The translations under genes were made by a program, and so were the position numbers. Of a stretch of DNA of 64,000 bases, positions 1 to 44,400 are shown piece after piece (the stretch's first letter is position 1; each line of letters begins with the position of its first letter). The notes under the pieces are model-generated. The model made no database searches. It was given only the letters and a program-made list of their open reading frames with translations, and was not told the origin of the DNA. Source of the DNA: Larus michahellis (taxonomy: Eukaryota > Chordata > Aves > Charadriiformes > Laridae). Location: contig NC_133896.1 in assembly GCF_964199755.1 (NCBI RefSeq), positions 91,248,215 through 91,312,214 of the forward strand. Reading direction: 5' to 3'.

Positions 1-349
1 GGAACTTGGCAGAGCTCTGGAAGAGGGTTCTTAACCTTTTGACCTCCAACTCTTGACTGGATTTCCATGCCCAATGAAAATGAATCCAGAAGGCCAGTGA
101 ATCTGGACTAGATGCCTTTATCTTATTAGAAGTAAATCTCGGTGCACGATCTTGTCTCCATAATGGAGAGAAGCCTTTTTAGATGTTTTTGTCTTGCTAG
201 CACGAACGTTTGATGCCTTATGGGAAAGCAAAAACAAGACTAGGTTTCAGAGGGCATTTAAAATGTCCCCAGACAAAGGAGATGGGAAAGATGAGAGTAG
301 CGTTCTTTCCACAGAACACTGCAACCTCTCTCTTCCTAGAAGACCGCAG

Positions 350-428
350 TTATAAGTCCTGCCCACGGCAGGGGGGTCACAACTAGATAATCATTAAGGT
401 CCCTTCCAACCCAAACCAACACTCTTGA
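350..428 (+). repeat. CR1 LINE 3'-end fragment
   Basis: A short diverged CR1 tail in sense orientation: the run from CCCACGGCAGGGGGGT through ATTAAGGTCCCTTCCAACCC is the standard avian CR1 3' end. The terminal ATTCTATG repeat is lost. Confidence 0.8.
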
Positions 429-3400
429 ACAAGTTTTTACAATTTTAGAAAAAAGATCCTCTTTCTCACAGAGTCGCAGCCTGACTAAATTTTTCCTCTT
501 CCAACAACGTGTATCTGCACTGGAAAAATATATCACAGATATATATATATATTTTATTTTGTGCAGACCAACACTGCCAATCATAGAGCTTCTTTTGATT
601 TCCAAGGAAAAGATAACACTTTGTTCTGCCTATGCTGGGGAAAGATGTCAGTGCAAGGATGTGAATAAACCCTAATATTCTAAGCATAGGTCTTCCACGT
701 CCATTTGCTAACATAATAACCATTTGGCTTCATTCCTACCCCAGTCAATACATGAAGCTGGCTGTGCTGCTGAAAGAGGACAGTGTCCCCAACACTCTCG
801 CCCAGGCTCCACGACACTTTCCGAGACAGAGAGAGACACTGGTCTGGCACAGATGCCCAGCTGTTCTCTCCTGCTCCTGTGCTGGTTCACTACTACTTAT
901 CCTGGGAAAAGCCTATGATACAAAAGAGGCACCTGACGTTGACTTTACAGCTTGCATTCATATTTGAGACTGTGCTTTAATGACTGTAGGCTGTCCTACA
1001 CATACATGTAGTTCTAATAGGCACTGCTTTACTCACATTTTCCCTGTTTATTTTTCCTTTCCCTGAGCCATGGCATAGAAATGTTTCCCTGTCAGATTGC
1101 TACAGGGGAGGAGAATCAAAGATGAAACTGTTACTTATTTATATTTTTCTAGATTATCAACTGCTGATAATCTCTGTATTGGAATTGATTTATTTTTTTT
1201 CTTTCCTTTCTTTTCCTTTTTCTTTTGGAAAAACAGTCAAACAGTTAGTTTAAGGGAAATTCTTGCTTGTTTAGAGTTGTCTGAACAAGGAACGTGGGAA
1301 TTTCCATCTGGGAGAAATTAGAAGGAAGAGCTTAGACTATGTCAACGTTGCTCTGCTCTCTACAACATTTAGAGGTGGGCTTATTTTAGTTTGTTTCTTC
1401 TTTTAGGCAATTACCAATACAACAGTTAACAGTTAGGGGAAACTGAGCTAAATTTAGATATTTTGGGTTTCTGATGAGAACAGAACTCACAATATCTTCA
1501 TCTGGACAATGACTAAGTTCTTATTTGGTGTATTTCTTATGTGATTCCCCTGAAGAATTAAGCATATTGTGAACTGTTTTTTGAAGACGATGAATAAGAA
1601 GCCAGCAGGTGCCCAAATTCAGAAAGGTCTCTTTCCTATCACTGTCTTACAGAAAGAAGTGTGGCTTGGACTAAGGAGTACTATAAGTTGCACCAGTCCT
1701 GGAGCTACAGCTTGCGTAGCAATCCTATACCTGAGCCCATTCTGTTGGAGTCTGCCGTGAGGCTTCCTACCAGTGTTGTGTAAACGTAAGACATGAAGCT
1801 TTTCTGGATCTTTTTCCCAAGCCTTTCTCTCAGTGTCTTTCCCTCTCTGGCTAGAGTTCTCCTTGCCATTGCACAGAACACACATAGGTGTCCTCCACCT
1901 GTACTGTTGCACACTACCTTGCCTCACCCCCACACCTCTGTCAAATGAAGAGAACAGCTTCCTTCTCTCCTGTTCTCTTCTCTGGACCTACAACTAATAT
2001 ATTTTAGTCGTCGCTGTACACAGTACATCATGCACAGGCTCTGTCCAGGTGTGAAGTGCCACCCTGTATCTCACACTAGACTGGAACTGGCTTAAAGATA
2101 GGGATAAACCTCACCTCCACCAGCTGTGCCTCTCTCCTGAACAAGGTTCTGCCTCTTGCAATTACAGGAGAAGACTTATAAGTATCTTTAGCTGCCATGG
2201 AGTGTAATCACTGAGTGCAAACAAGAGTTGTGCATGTTAATTTTATTAATTCCATGAGTATATCAAATTACTTGTCTCCTCCTGCACGATTGCAAGGGTT
2301 TAGCTCAAAGGAGCTTGTGGAAGGGAAGGGAATAGTGAGGGAAATCACAGGGCATCAAATAACAACAAAGACCAAATCAGATAAGAGCATACTAGAATTT
2401 CTAAGGAAAACACTAGGGAAGGACGCGGGGAATATGTCCTCCCTAGTACCCCAGCTGGATTTATTCTCCTCAGACAGATATTTCACAACCAGCTTAAGCC
2501 GATTTAAGTCACATCTGCAACCGAAGAAATATTCTTTAACATGAACATCTCCACGTTTCACCAGCCCTCAGTGACGCCTGCCTCACCAAGTGAAACAATA
2601 CAAAGAGCTGGTCCCACTGAACCCCTTTATTTTGGTAGGGGACTGGGCTAGTTTTCCATGGGGCCAGTTCCTGAGCAGCCAAATGAGCGTTAGCACTGTG
2701 CTTCTTGGGCAGTAGAAGTATATAGCTGGTGGTGATGCAAGGGAGGAGGCATGACAGCTCCTATTAGCAGCTTAGACTCATCATGAAGATGAGGGTACTC
2801 TCCCAGTTTCCCTAACCTGATATAAAGGCCAGCTGCAGAGACTAGTGCTCTCTCTCCCTCTGCTCACAGCTCTTCCCTCTTCACTTTTATAGCAGGGTAA
2901 AAGTGCGCTGGCTTGCTGTGGGGCCAGCTGTGCATCAGCATCTGCACAAGGATTGCGGGAGGCGAGCGCAGTCAGGGCAGAGGGCTGCCTCCTTCGCAGC
3001 AGCTCACCGTCTGATCAGCTTAGAGGTACAGTTAAACGCTGTTCCCCGGTATTCTCTGTTCCTATCATGAAAAGCGGTGTTAAGGTTTTTAAAGGGGGAA
3101 AAGCAAGTGGGTGACTTGTCAGCAGCTTCCCAGAAGAAGAAGAAGATGAGTTAGACACACAGAAAGTGAAAGAAGCGGATTGACTTCTCCATCCCAGAGC
3201 CTGAGCTAATGGAGTTGAAGAGAACTCACAAAGCATGTAAAGAAAGCTTAACATTTATATAAAAGAAAAACTTACAAAATAGTGGAACTGATCAGATACG
3301 AGCAATCATGGGAAAAAGAACAAGAGAGAATTTTCCTGCAGTGGAATCAGAGATCTTTTTTCCTTAGATTTAATTAGTTTAAGCCCTCCTTCGTGTTCAG

Positions 3401-5276
3401 CACAATTTCAACAAATTCCTGGTGAAAACAAAGGCTTGAGGGAAGATGGGAATCTTCTACCTCCGCTGCTTCAAGAAAATCCAAAATTTTTATGTAGTGC
3501 AGCTCCGCTTTACAAAGGCTTTGTGTAAATGAACAGCAGGGCTCAGTTTCTTAGTAACTGTAGATCAGGGATACTGAGCTCACCTTTCCTTCTTATTTTC
3601 AGCTTCGCAAATTCAATTTGGGCTCTGCGGATTTGGCTGGACTCTCTCCAACTCATCCCTCCTCACCAGGACAAAGGAACTGCAGGCCAAATTTTGCTCA
3701 CAGAGCACCTGTGCCTTCCATATGTTTGAATAGGTGTAGCTATATAATAACGGCTTTTCTGGGAAATGTACAGTAGGTCCCAGGTCCCTCTCTCTTATGT
3801 TGGATACACAGAAGCAGCAGGCCTGTTACATAAGGAAAGGCCGGGTTATACAAACCGTTTTCCATTTTCAAAGAGACTCAAACTGCCTTTCCAGTTCAGC
3901 TCAAGGCGCTCACTCAGGTAGCACGTCTGGATGGGCAGACCTGCTCTCTCCAGTCAAGCTCCTGGCAAACGTAGATACATTTCTCTTTTGGACTGGGGAG
4001 AGATAATGGAAAATAGTCTTTTTCTTTTTTTTCTTTTCTTTTTTTTTTTTTTGTTTTCAGAAAAAGGCTGAAATTTTATTATTCACAGAAAGTCAAGACC
4101 TTGATAAAAAAAATTTATAGAATTTAGTAAGCTTGAAAGTGTTTTATAGAGAGCAGTGTTCAAACCAGTCTGAATTCACAGAGAATGAGAGTCTATCTAC
4201 AGCTTTCTAGAGATCAGGCTATGGAATTATACAGCAGGGTATAATTCTCTATCCCATTCCACAGAGTTTAAAAAACTCTACAGATGATAGGTTTTCTCTT
4301 CCTATTGAACTCCATAGAATTTTCTATAAGGTCCATTTTTTTCACACTTTTTCCCATGTAGATAATTCCCCGTCACTGCCTTGCATGGAGATAATGTACA
4401 TCTTCTAGACATCTATCAGACGTCTTAGTAAACATACCACATGTCCACAGTAAAAGAAAAAGAAGCCCTGGACAAGTTGACCCACTTGTCCCAATCCTGT
4501 AAACAACACAGAGGGATCATTAGAAGCTACTCTGAAAGTTACCGTAAACATCCAGATTGGTCCTGGAGAGGCACATGGGAACAAAATGGTTTGGAGAAAA
4601 AAGCAACAAGCCAACAAAATCTTCTCCCATAAAGGAACACACCTGACCGTTTTTGTTTCCCTGAAGGCTTTTTAAAAACAGAAATAAGAAAAGGTTAACT
4701 CTTACTCATTTGTCATCTGCTGAGGTGCTCTTGGCACTTGCCCCATCTCCCTGTTCTGGTTAGTGTGATTTCCTAGGTCCTGCTCCATGGCTAGACCCAA
4801 ACCAGCTCAGGACAATGAGCTGGCACTGGCCTTCCTGCCCAGGGGAGGTTAGTATCTGAATGTGTAAACATCTTTAAAGAGATATTGAAAGGTCATCATT
4901 CAGGAGAAGAGCTACCTCCTTAGAGAGATGTAAGCAAGCCCAAGCAAATGGGTAAAAAAAGGTGGTCACAAAAACTTTTATCTCCTGCCTACACTAAATC
5001 ACCAGCCTTATTTAAATATCCCAAAGGTCTTTCCTTTAGAGGTGCAATGGAGAGGGAAGACAGATCCGCTTGAAGTGGACTTGGCTGGAAAGACTTGGGC
5101 ATTCACAGAGGAGACCCTCTTCATGCAGCTGCCTGTGTTAAGTGGGAGAAAGCTGAGTGGGGTAAAGTTCTACCTGAGAGTCCCATTCGTACTTTCCGTA
5201 ATTCCTGGACATCCTCTGCTTTGCTTGCCAGGAGCTGACTGAACTCTGACACTCGATGATATTACTTCCGTCATAT
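429..5276. other. intergenic/3' flank, no supported gene
   Basis: I see no conserved exon here. It contains an AT dinucleotide run near 540-555, pyrimidine-rich tracts near 1190-1225, and a T-rich stretch (4018-4055) next to a minus-strand AATAAA (about 4073-4078). The ORFs are short and unrelated to known families by eye. A neighbouring gene expected from mammalian order (CLCN1) is not visible. Confidence 0.6.
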
Positions 5277-7228
5277 TTTATTCTCCTCAGGCATTCTTCC
5301 CTGCAAATACGCTGGGACCAAACCTGAATCAGGAAAGGAGCGCGTATCACTCTCCTGTCATCCAAAAAATACACCAAGACTGAAGAGGAGGCAAAGAAGA
5401 GACAAACCTGTCACCAATTAAACAGAGTAGATATGAGTCAGAGTAAGTGAGAAAGAGTCGCCCCGGGACAGTACGGCAGCGTCCAGGCAAATTCCTTTCT
5501 CTAGCTCATCAGATCTAGCCCACATCTGACCTAAACCCATGCTTCGCTGATGCTTCCTTGCAAGAGGTATTGCAATTAAAACTCAGCACTGGGATAATCT
5601 CTGCTGGTTCTGTTCAGTCCTCCAGCAAAATCTACAGCCTTGTGTGATTTTTTCTTTTGCTTTTGCCCCTGTTTGTTTTCTGGTGAGAGCTTGAAAGGAG
5701 ACAGTTTGTTCAATTTCCTTTCAGCACCCTCCCCCCCACAAAAAGGAGGCCTGTAGAAACATGGCGAGGAATTGCAAGAGACCAAATTCCCCCTAGTCAA
5801 TGAACCATATTTTTTTAACAAAAAAATATAGAACCCGTACAAATAGGGAAAACTCGTGAAATAAGCTTTCACCACTCCTAACAAAGAGATGTCAGGGAAA
5901 AACCAACAGACCAAGTACTGAGCATTATTTACATTGCTTGGGGGTAGGAAAAAAAAAGAAGAAAATATAGGCAGGAAGAAGAAATAAATAGGAGGAGAAA
6001 ACTTCCTCTCACCCCTTTTCCTCCAGCTACATTTGGCACCACAGAAGGAGTGGCAGAAACGGGAAAGGTGCAGTCAAGTGATGACTGGAGTACAGGCCTT
6101 TCCCACTGCTAACTGCTTTGTTAGGAACACTTACCCAGCAATATAAAAAGGTTAAAAAAACCAAAAACTGAAAACTCCAATGTAAACTGGGTATCTGTGA
6201 TCTCATAGCTGTACCCACTGTTCCTGGATCAGCTGCCTACTCTCTGGGTCTCCCCATACTGCTGGCAAGGGAAAAGACAGAAGGATACAGCAGCAGCACC
6301 AAGATGGACATGTTCTCGAGCCCCCTGCAAGAGCCAGCTTTTTATGACTATCTCCGTAGCTGAAAATGTCCTTTCCACTGGCATCCAGTGCCCAATGCCA
6401 AAAGGACACACCACTCTTGCCAGCTCCTGGGAAGGTAGAAACGTCAAAGAGAGAAACAAATACACGAAAGATTAGAAAGAGCCCAAAGCATGAATATCTG
6501 AGAGCAGGGTTAGATCTGCATCCCTTCTTCCTTGCTGCAGCAGAGCCATGCCCACAGAGCCACACCATCTGTACTGCAGCACTGCTCGTGCCTACGGAGC
6601 GCAGTTTGTAGCCATCGAGCCTGCAATTGCATATCAAGGTGCTATCGAGGATCTGGTTACACAGCGAATCTTTCAACCCAGTACAGTCTGTATTCAATAT
6701 AGCCTTATCCTCTGTACCAGCCACACTCACAATACTAGTGCAATCTATATTTGTAAAGCCATATCTTCATTTTAACCCAGTTTATATTCATATATTCTAT
6801 CAAAGGGGACCATGTCCACAGAGCAACATCCATTCTGCCAAGATGGATTCTAGCCACATAGCCGCTCTCTATACCAAGCCTGTCTCATCAGCCATATCCC
6901 CTGTACCAGAAGAGTTTGAATCCACAGCCAAGACTTTGTTTTAAAAAGATTTAGAAACGATTTACCAATCCAGATCTCTCCAAGCACCTCACATGTGTTG
7001 CCCAGAGCAATGAAAATCAAAAATACGTGTCCATGGTGGAGGGGAAGAAGAGGTCTTCATGTGTCAATCACTTTGAGATTTTCCTCTTGTTTAAAAAAAT
7101 AATTAAATGTCAGGAATGGAAGGTGTGTCTGCTCAGAAGTATGGGGAGCTGGAGAGAAGAATCCCTGTCATTTCATTCCTTGCCACCCCTCTCTTTGTTC
7201 AGCAGTGATGAGAACTTCACAGAAAGCA
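5277..7228 (-). other. FAM131B: probable FAM131B 3' UTR (end uncertain)
   Basis: The sequence directly 3' of the FAM131B stop (lower coordinates) carries no supported coding exon. The first reasonable minus-strand AATAAA is at 5282-5277, about 1.9 kb past the stop. This is only a candidate: another AATAAA lies near 4073-4078. The 175-codon and 112-codon minus-strand ORFs here show no family resemblance and are taken as chance. Confidence 0.35.
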
Positions 7229-37078
<29,850 letters not shown>

Positions 37079-37165
37079 CACTCCGGCAGGGGCTCCGGGG
37101 AGAGGCGGCAGCCTCAGCAGCGAGGAGGCGGAGGAGGAAAGGAGCGGGGGAGGTGGGGGGAAAGA

Positions 37166-37200
37166 TAAAAAAAAAAAAAAAAAAAAGAAAAAAGAAAAAA
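37166..37200 (+). repeat. A-rich tract (T-rich in FAM131B 5' UTR sense)
   Basis: About 35 bp of A with a few G, within the FAM131B 5' region, 90 bp upstream of the start codon. In the gene's sense it is a T-rich tract; it would lie in the 5' UTR if transcription starts further upstream. Confidence 0.85.
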
Positions 37201-38400
37201 AAGGAGCCGGTCCGGTCCCTTCAGCGGGAAACGCCGGGGTGGCCCAGCCGGGACCGGCGCGGGGTCATGGTCAGGTACGAGCGCGGGGTGCCCCCGCCGG
37301 GGCGAGGCAGGCGGGAGGGGAGCCGGCGGGCCGGGCTGTCATCTGCCCCTCGCCGCGCCTTCGCGCTTTGTTCCGCTCCCCTTGCGGCTCCCCTCCCCGC
37401 CGCCGCCGCGTCCCTGCCTCCGCCGTACACCCCCCCCCCCCCCGCGACACACACACCCCCCGCCGCTACTCCCGCGCCCCTCCGCCCGCTCCCCCCTTCG
37501 CCGGCTCCCCGACGGGGAGGCGGGCTGAGATTGGGTAAACAGCTCCGGCCCGGCAGCGCCGCTCCGATTGGCTGCCGGCCTCCGCGGCCCGGGGAGGCAG
37601 GGCCGGGCCGGGCCGGGCCGGGCCGTTCCGTCCGCCCTCGGGGAGCGGCGGGACCGGGGCGGTAGGCGAGAGCCAGCCCGCCCGCCCGGCGGACAGGTGC
37701 GGGCGGGGCGGGGCGGAGGGTGCGGAACGCCCGCCCGCCGCGGGGAGCGGAGCTGGGCGGGGGCCGGTACAGGTGAGCGGCGGGCGGCGCCGCAGGCCGG
37801 GGGGCGAGCAGGTGGGGACGAGGGGAGCGGGAGCGTCCCCGGAAGAAGAAGCGAGGGGTGCGGTGCAGGGGTGCGGCGGCGGGAGGGAGGGAAGCAGGCG
37901 GCGGCGGGGCGGGCGGTTGGTTTCCCGGTAACTACACTTGCCGACCCGACTCAATTACCGGCAGCCCCCCTAGCGGCAGCCCGGCCGCCTCCCCCGGGAG
38001 GGCCCGGAGCGCTCCCTCCCTCCCTCTCGCTGCCGGCGGAACCGGAGCGGCCCGGCCCCCGCGGAGCGGCCCGAAGCCGGCCGCAGCCCTGCGGGGACTG
38101 CGGGAGCCGCCGAGGGGCGGGCGGCGCGGCCCCGGCGGCTGGCTGGGCCGGGAGGGCGGTGGGTCCCCCTGTCTGTTCGGCCCTTCCCGGAGCGCCCCCG
38201 GGGAGCTGGGGCTTCCTGCGGGTGTGGGGCGCTGCCCTCTCCCCGTCGCCCTGCGAAAGGGTGAAGGAAGCAAGCTCAGCCCCGCGGAGGATGCTCCGAG
38301 GCCCTTCCCGCGTCGTCCCCGCTAACATGGCAGCGAGGAGGGATCTCTGCAGGTGGAGGAGATGCTGTTAGGTCCGCCGCCTTCAGACAGCCCAAATTCT

Positions 38401-41400
38401 GCCTCACCTGCCAGCAGCAGCAACAGGCGGCGTCCTCCTGGCCTGCTTCCCCGGCACCGCGGGCTCTCCCCCGATCTGCGCCTTCCACCTTCGCTCTCGG
38501 AAATGCTCGTGATTTCTCTCCATCCCTTTGTGCTTTCCTTCACCCCGAAAGCCTCACCGATCTCACCAGCTTCCTTCCACCAGTCTCTAGTAACAGCAAA
38601 TTGAATTTTGCTGGTCCCCAATGAGCCATTTTGTTCTCATCCTTGGGCCTGGAAAATTCAGTTTCTGCCTGCCTTGCTGAGAAGTCACTCAAGACAGCTG
38701 AGCAGCCCCGATTAACAGCAGTAATGGGGAATAGGTAAGTTTATTTGTTTTCCTATTCACAACTTGCAGTCAGCCTAAGGAAGAAAACAAAATTTAAAAA
38801 AAAAAAAAAGAACTTCACAGAACATATTTGCCACATTTTGCCTGAGCCTCTGAAACAATAAGCAGGAAGTCTGCTTCCACACAGTCAGTTTACAAACGAA
38901 AATTTATATAGGAAGGACATGGGCAGAAGAAAAAAAAATAGATAGCAATGTCTGAACATAAGCAGCTATTCTATCTTTTTCCATCTTCGTGGTATTGAAG
39001 ATTTACTGAGCGTGGTGAACATGACACTGCTGACGTGTAAGAGATCATAGTAGCCTCCTCCTGTCTGGGTGCCTGAGGCCAATGAGAGTCTCTTCTGGTG
39101 CTCTAATGCTTATCACTGGATACAGCACATTGGACTCCCACTGAGGATGAAGTTTTTCCGCAGCTAGAATTTTTTCCCTCCTCCTTCCCCCATATATTTC
39201 CAAACCTATCGGTTTTCATCTAGTCTTTTTGAATGACTCACTAAAGGTATGTTTACTGATGCGTCTGCACCCCTGAAACCTAGATTGTAAAAATGACGTG
39301 AAACCATAGATCTGCTGGAAACTTTACGTTAACCAAAGGTGTTTCAGCATCTCTGAAAAGCGGATCCGTATTGACTTCCATGTCTATATGCGAGGAAAGG
39401 GGAAACAAAAGCCAATTGGAATGGGAAGAGTGGTATTATTAAGATAATACAAGGCCTGTCTCAGATAAATGTTTTGTAAGTTAGTGGCTGCCCAGCCAAC
39501 TGCTGCCACCCACAGTTTGATGTAGACAGATTGAGCAGGACAGCTGTCCTCAGGAGCTTCACCGCAAAGCCCACCAAACAGCACTTGCACCTCATCCTAG
39601 CCTGAGAAGATGTATTACCAACACAGCTGTGGGCAATTCCTTTTCCTCTGTTCAGAGAGACTCTGGTTTCATTTTAATCCCCCTCTCCCCCTCACCCACC
39701 CACCCAATCTAAAAGTGTTCCTCTGTGAACCTCCTTTCTGCACTTTAAGTGATCTCTGCTCTGGTTTCCTCTTCAGTGAAGGTTTCGGGTAAGTCACATT
39801 GACTCTTCTTACTTTATTCCCCCCTGCGCGATGCTTTAGCTTGTCTGTCACTTTGTCTCGAGCTCAGAGTCCTGCTGCAGGTCCTAGCAAGCGCACATTT
39901 GGCTTTCCTTTCATTAAGCTACAGTATCACCTCCATCAGTCTCTTCTGACTCCTGCCTCAGGGGGGTGATTCCACAGGTAGGTGAGCAAGTCCTAGCACC
40001 TGCCCTGCCTGAAAAGCAGCTTTCCAGTTCTTGATGGGTTTGTCTGCTGCTGCTTTAGTGAGGGATCTGGCAGGCATCCGTGCCGCTGTGAGGCATCGGG
40101 CATGCACAGCAGAGAAAGAGAACTGGAAAAGAGGAGGATTAGACCCAAGCGTCCATTCATTCACTCCACAGAACTATTGGCCCGTCTCGTGGCTGTCTCG
40201 CATGTCCTGGTGCCACAAGCTCTCTCTTTTTTTTTTTTATTTTTTTTTTTATTTTTTATTTGGAATCAATATCACTTAGCTGCTGGAAGCGCTGCCTGTC
40301 TTGGCACCTACAGCCATGCTCTGTGCGCCATTTTTAACGTAGTCGATTTAATCAATGAATAGACTCTTCACCACCTTTTGGTTCTTACTCATACATTTAT
40401 TCATTTTGGACCTTGTGTACATACATCTACATATTTAAAGTAAATTCCATTCTCATTAGAAGCAGGGAAGACTTTGTCGGACTATCAGCTACCAGTTTTC
40501 ACACAGCTGCCTGGCTCTTCCCTCCAGTACCTTCCATGCAACAGGGAGCTCATCATCAGTGAGCAATTTCTGGGTTTTAATAAGCCAATACCTAACTTTT
40601 ACCTCCTAAATTTGGTTAAAATACAACACTTATCATGCGGTAGCATAAGAAAACAGTAGCTATTGTACATTCTGAAGAAATATATAATTTCATGAGAATT
40701 ATCACGTAGGAGGGAAAGTGACAGGACTGAATCTTTTAACAAGGGACTAAAACAGAGAACAAATCTAACTGTCCCCCACAGTTTCTGTCCTTGCTTTTCC
40801 TGAGCAACAGTATTCCCACTGCTGCTGCAAGGAACAAGAGGTAAATGACAAAACATAAATCGTTATGTTTTCTTTGAAATAGACTTTCTGACAGGCTCTG
40901 AATATTTTCTCTTGAGCATTGCAGGGACTTTCTTAAACAATAAGGGTATAATTTCATGTAGGAAATTGTGTACAAAACACGTTTTGTACAGTGCCTATAG
41001 AAGTGCTGGTCTGAAAAGTGTTTGTAAATTTAAGTTTTCATACAGGGTTAGGAGATGGAGACGTTTAAGTATCTAGAGAGAGAAACATGGATAGATTCTT
41101 TACCCAGCTGGGTATCTCGGAAGGAGCAATAGGAGAGAGCCACTTGTAGCCTCCTAAATTATTTGTATGAGGGGTGAAATTATGCGCCCCTCTGTTTATT
41201 GTAGAGCTGTAGACCTCCTCCTCCACAGACTTTGTTGTAGAGATGCCTGCTGGGCAAAAGAGTGGGAAGAGCTGTCATGGGCTGCAGGTCACTGCCGTTA
41301 GGAACTTCTGTTTGCAGAGCAGAGCTTCAGGGCTGCCCAAATGGGGTCAAGGATGCTGCAGGTGGAAGGGCAACATAAAGCTCCCTTGACCTTTTTCCTC

Positions 41401-44400
41401 CCCCACTTCTGCAGCTTTGCCATGAATGCAACAGAGAAATGGACTGAGATGCCGTAATCAACTCATTAAGCACATGCTCCTAGATGAGTACTACCTGCTT
41501 TTGGGGTTGAATGCCAAGGTGAGTTGGGAACAGAGGAGGATCCACGCCTCCAGCAGTCTCTTTCCCCCCACCCCCTGCACACAGGCAGAGGGTCTGATCA
41601 GGGATGGGTGAGGGAAGAAAAGATACTTACAGAATCATAGAATCACAGAATGGTTTGGGCTGGAAGGGACCTTAAAGATCACCCAGTTCCAACCCCCCTG
41701 CCATGGGCAGGGACACCTCCCACTAGACCAGGCTGCTCAAAGCCCCATCCAGCCTGGCCTTGAACACCTCCAGGGATGGGGCATCCACAGCTTCCCTGGG
41801 CAACCTGTTCCAGTGTCTCACCATCCTCAAAGTAAAGAATTTTTTCCTAATATCTAATCTAAATCTCCCCTCTTTCAGTTTGAAACCGTTACCCCTCATC
41901 CTATCATTACACTCCCTGATAAAGAGTCCCTCTCCATCTTCCAGCAAAGCTAGAGATAGTGACTTCGTGCCCCATCAAGGGGCTGGTAATAGCACAGAGC
42001 AAAGCAGTTTCAGAACAAGCTCTGATTTTTAACAACTTGTTCCAAATCCACACTGAGGCACCTCCATCGTAACCCTGAAGACAGGCTTACACTGTAAATT
42101 GTTAACAGTTTGCTTTTTAAGAGATGCCTGTTCAGCATTGTTTGTCTTTTCTATAAGCCACTGATGAATCTATTAAACGTATTTTTTCCAGATGTTCCCT
42201 ATAGCTTTATATAAAGATCTTATAAATTATAAATACTGAAACAGCTTCTTCCTAAGAAGTACTGCTTCTAACACACAGAGATATTGTCACTGGCCTACCT
42301 GCTTAGTAAATTTATGCTTTTCATCAATTACTTATCAGGGATGCAGATTATATCACAGTAGGTAATGCGCCCCTGTTGTCTCCCTCCCTTAGCTGCCATT
42401 TAAACCAGTTAAAGTGAAAAAAATTACCAATATAAGTCTTGCCACCTAATGTTTCTCTTTCAAGTAAATGTTGCCGACCCCCAAATAACTTAAAATGTCT
42501 TCCTTCTGTCTATCATTCACCCTAAGATCAGTTCCTGTCCCCAGAGGTCTCGCTGGCAAACAGGTCTATCCTCCCATGAAAACGCTCTGAAAAATTATTG
42601 TTCACCACCCTCTCCTTCTCTAGTCCTTTTAAAAATTCTTATATAAAATCCTGTGGCCTGACCAATTACTGTCACAGAAAGACACAGAGAAACTTCCTAC
42701 GTGCTTCTTGCAAGATGTGTCTTCAGCTGTGGAAAATATACAGAGGCCTGTGAAGTTCATGAGTAGGAGATGTTTACAAAAATAGTATCTGTATCAGATC
42801 TATAGAAGCAGGAATCGTCCTCCGGGGACTGTTGCTCCAATATGCTTCTCTGCTGGCCTCCTGCCACTGGCAGTATGGATCCCCCAGTAAATGCTGCTTC
42901 TGGCAGAGATCTCTGTAATTGCTTCATAGAAGTAATGGAGTAGATGCCACAAGAGTTAATTCTACATCAAGCTGTATTAGCTACTGATAGGATTTTCATG
43001 TGGACTGATAGTAAATGAGATACCAAAATGACTCATACAGTTCTTCTTTCTTGCTCAGAGCTCCTTCGGTGCAGGAGACAAACAGAAAGGCTTTTTGTGA
43101 GGTTCAAAGAATGAAAAAAGCAGCGCCAATGTGGTTCAGATCCCGAAAGCGGTGTAACTTATCTGACATAAGTGGAAGGCTGAGTCCTTTCAAGCTGGGA
43201 AAATATTTGAGGCTGTGTGAATCAACTGAAGATTAGAAGGGACTATAGGTGGAGGTATAGACGTAGGATATGTTTGCATTACATGTGTGATATAAGCTCA
43301 TGCTTACCTACACTCACATCCGAGCAAAAGTCATCTTGTTCTGCCTGCACCTACAGGTCACAAAAACTTTCATGAGAGCACATCAGTTCACTGCTGAGAT
43401 GGAACTAATCAATCTACCCCCTCAATAATGTATTTATCAAAAAATCGTCTTCGATATTTTGTCCCATATTGCTGAAGACAGGTAATGGTGAGCACCAAAA
43501 GATTATTCTTCCCCTTACAGTGCACAGTGAGTTCTCAAATAGGCCTGTCCTGCCAAAGTAGGGACACACACTTTGGATGTCCTGGCATCATCCTTTGGAA
43601 ACTGAACACTGATGGAGCGTCCCAAATGGACAATCTTACTCAGAGGTATGAAATACTTCGATGTTAGACAGATACCTTAAAAACACACTCATTTCAACAC
43701 AGGTTGAATTTTTTTTAAAAAATATATATTTATGGATCAAATTTTAAGAATTTCTACAGTGGAGAGGTATGTCATCCCAACACATAAAGAGCAGGCGAGC
43801 AGGGGGCTAGCTGTAATCTAAGACAGTGCTCCCATACCCACTTTGCTGCAAGATCCCAGTTGTGTGACCTCGCTTATTTGGCAGTATTCTCTTAAAATAC
43901 AATCACCTTTCTTTATAACACACGGGTTTGCTGTATTGGTACACACATAAATGTTCAATGCTCAGTGTTTGCCATTCTTTTCTCACCTTCTCTTGATATT
44001 TGCCTTCCATTAGTTTTTCTGAAGGATTTGTACCTTCATGGTTTTTCAGAACAACATTGCTGACTTTTAGCAAGTGTAATATTCTCTCAGCATCTCCATG
44101 TTTGATTTTTATCCAGAGTGATGCAGAAGTGTCATGTTCTGTTCTATATATATATATAATAAGATCTCATCTTTCATACAGTCCCCGTTTCTAGACTTTA
44201 GAGAAGACATAGAAAAGGAATTTACCATCTGGAACTGTGGTGGTGCAGTTTGTTCTGTTAGCATTTCGCTGATGCCTTTGTAGCACACTGACCTACTGCA
44301 CGTGATCAGGCATCACCTTCCACTTGAACCACGGCTCTCTGGAACTGCAGCTCAGTATCAAAGAATTAGCAAGCCTAGCCTGCTTCATCTGTCACAAACT

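Noticed and set aside
6203..6730. 175-codon minus-strand frame downstream of the FAM131B stop
   Set aside because: No recognisable domain and it lies in the probable 3' UTR; chance open frame is the simpler explanation.
37568..38371. 267-codon plus-strand frame in the FAM131B CpG island
   Set aside because: Same reason: Gly/Arg/Ala-rich artefact of composition.
41723..41947. 74-codon protein gene
   Set aside because: It is the end of CR1 ORF2, part of a truncated transposon, not a host gene.
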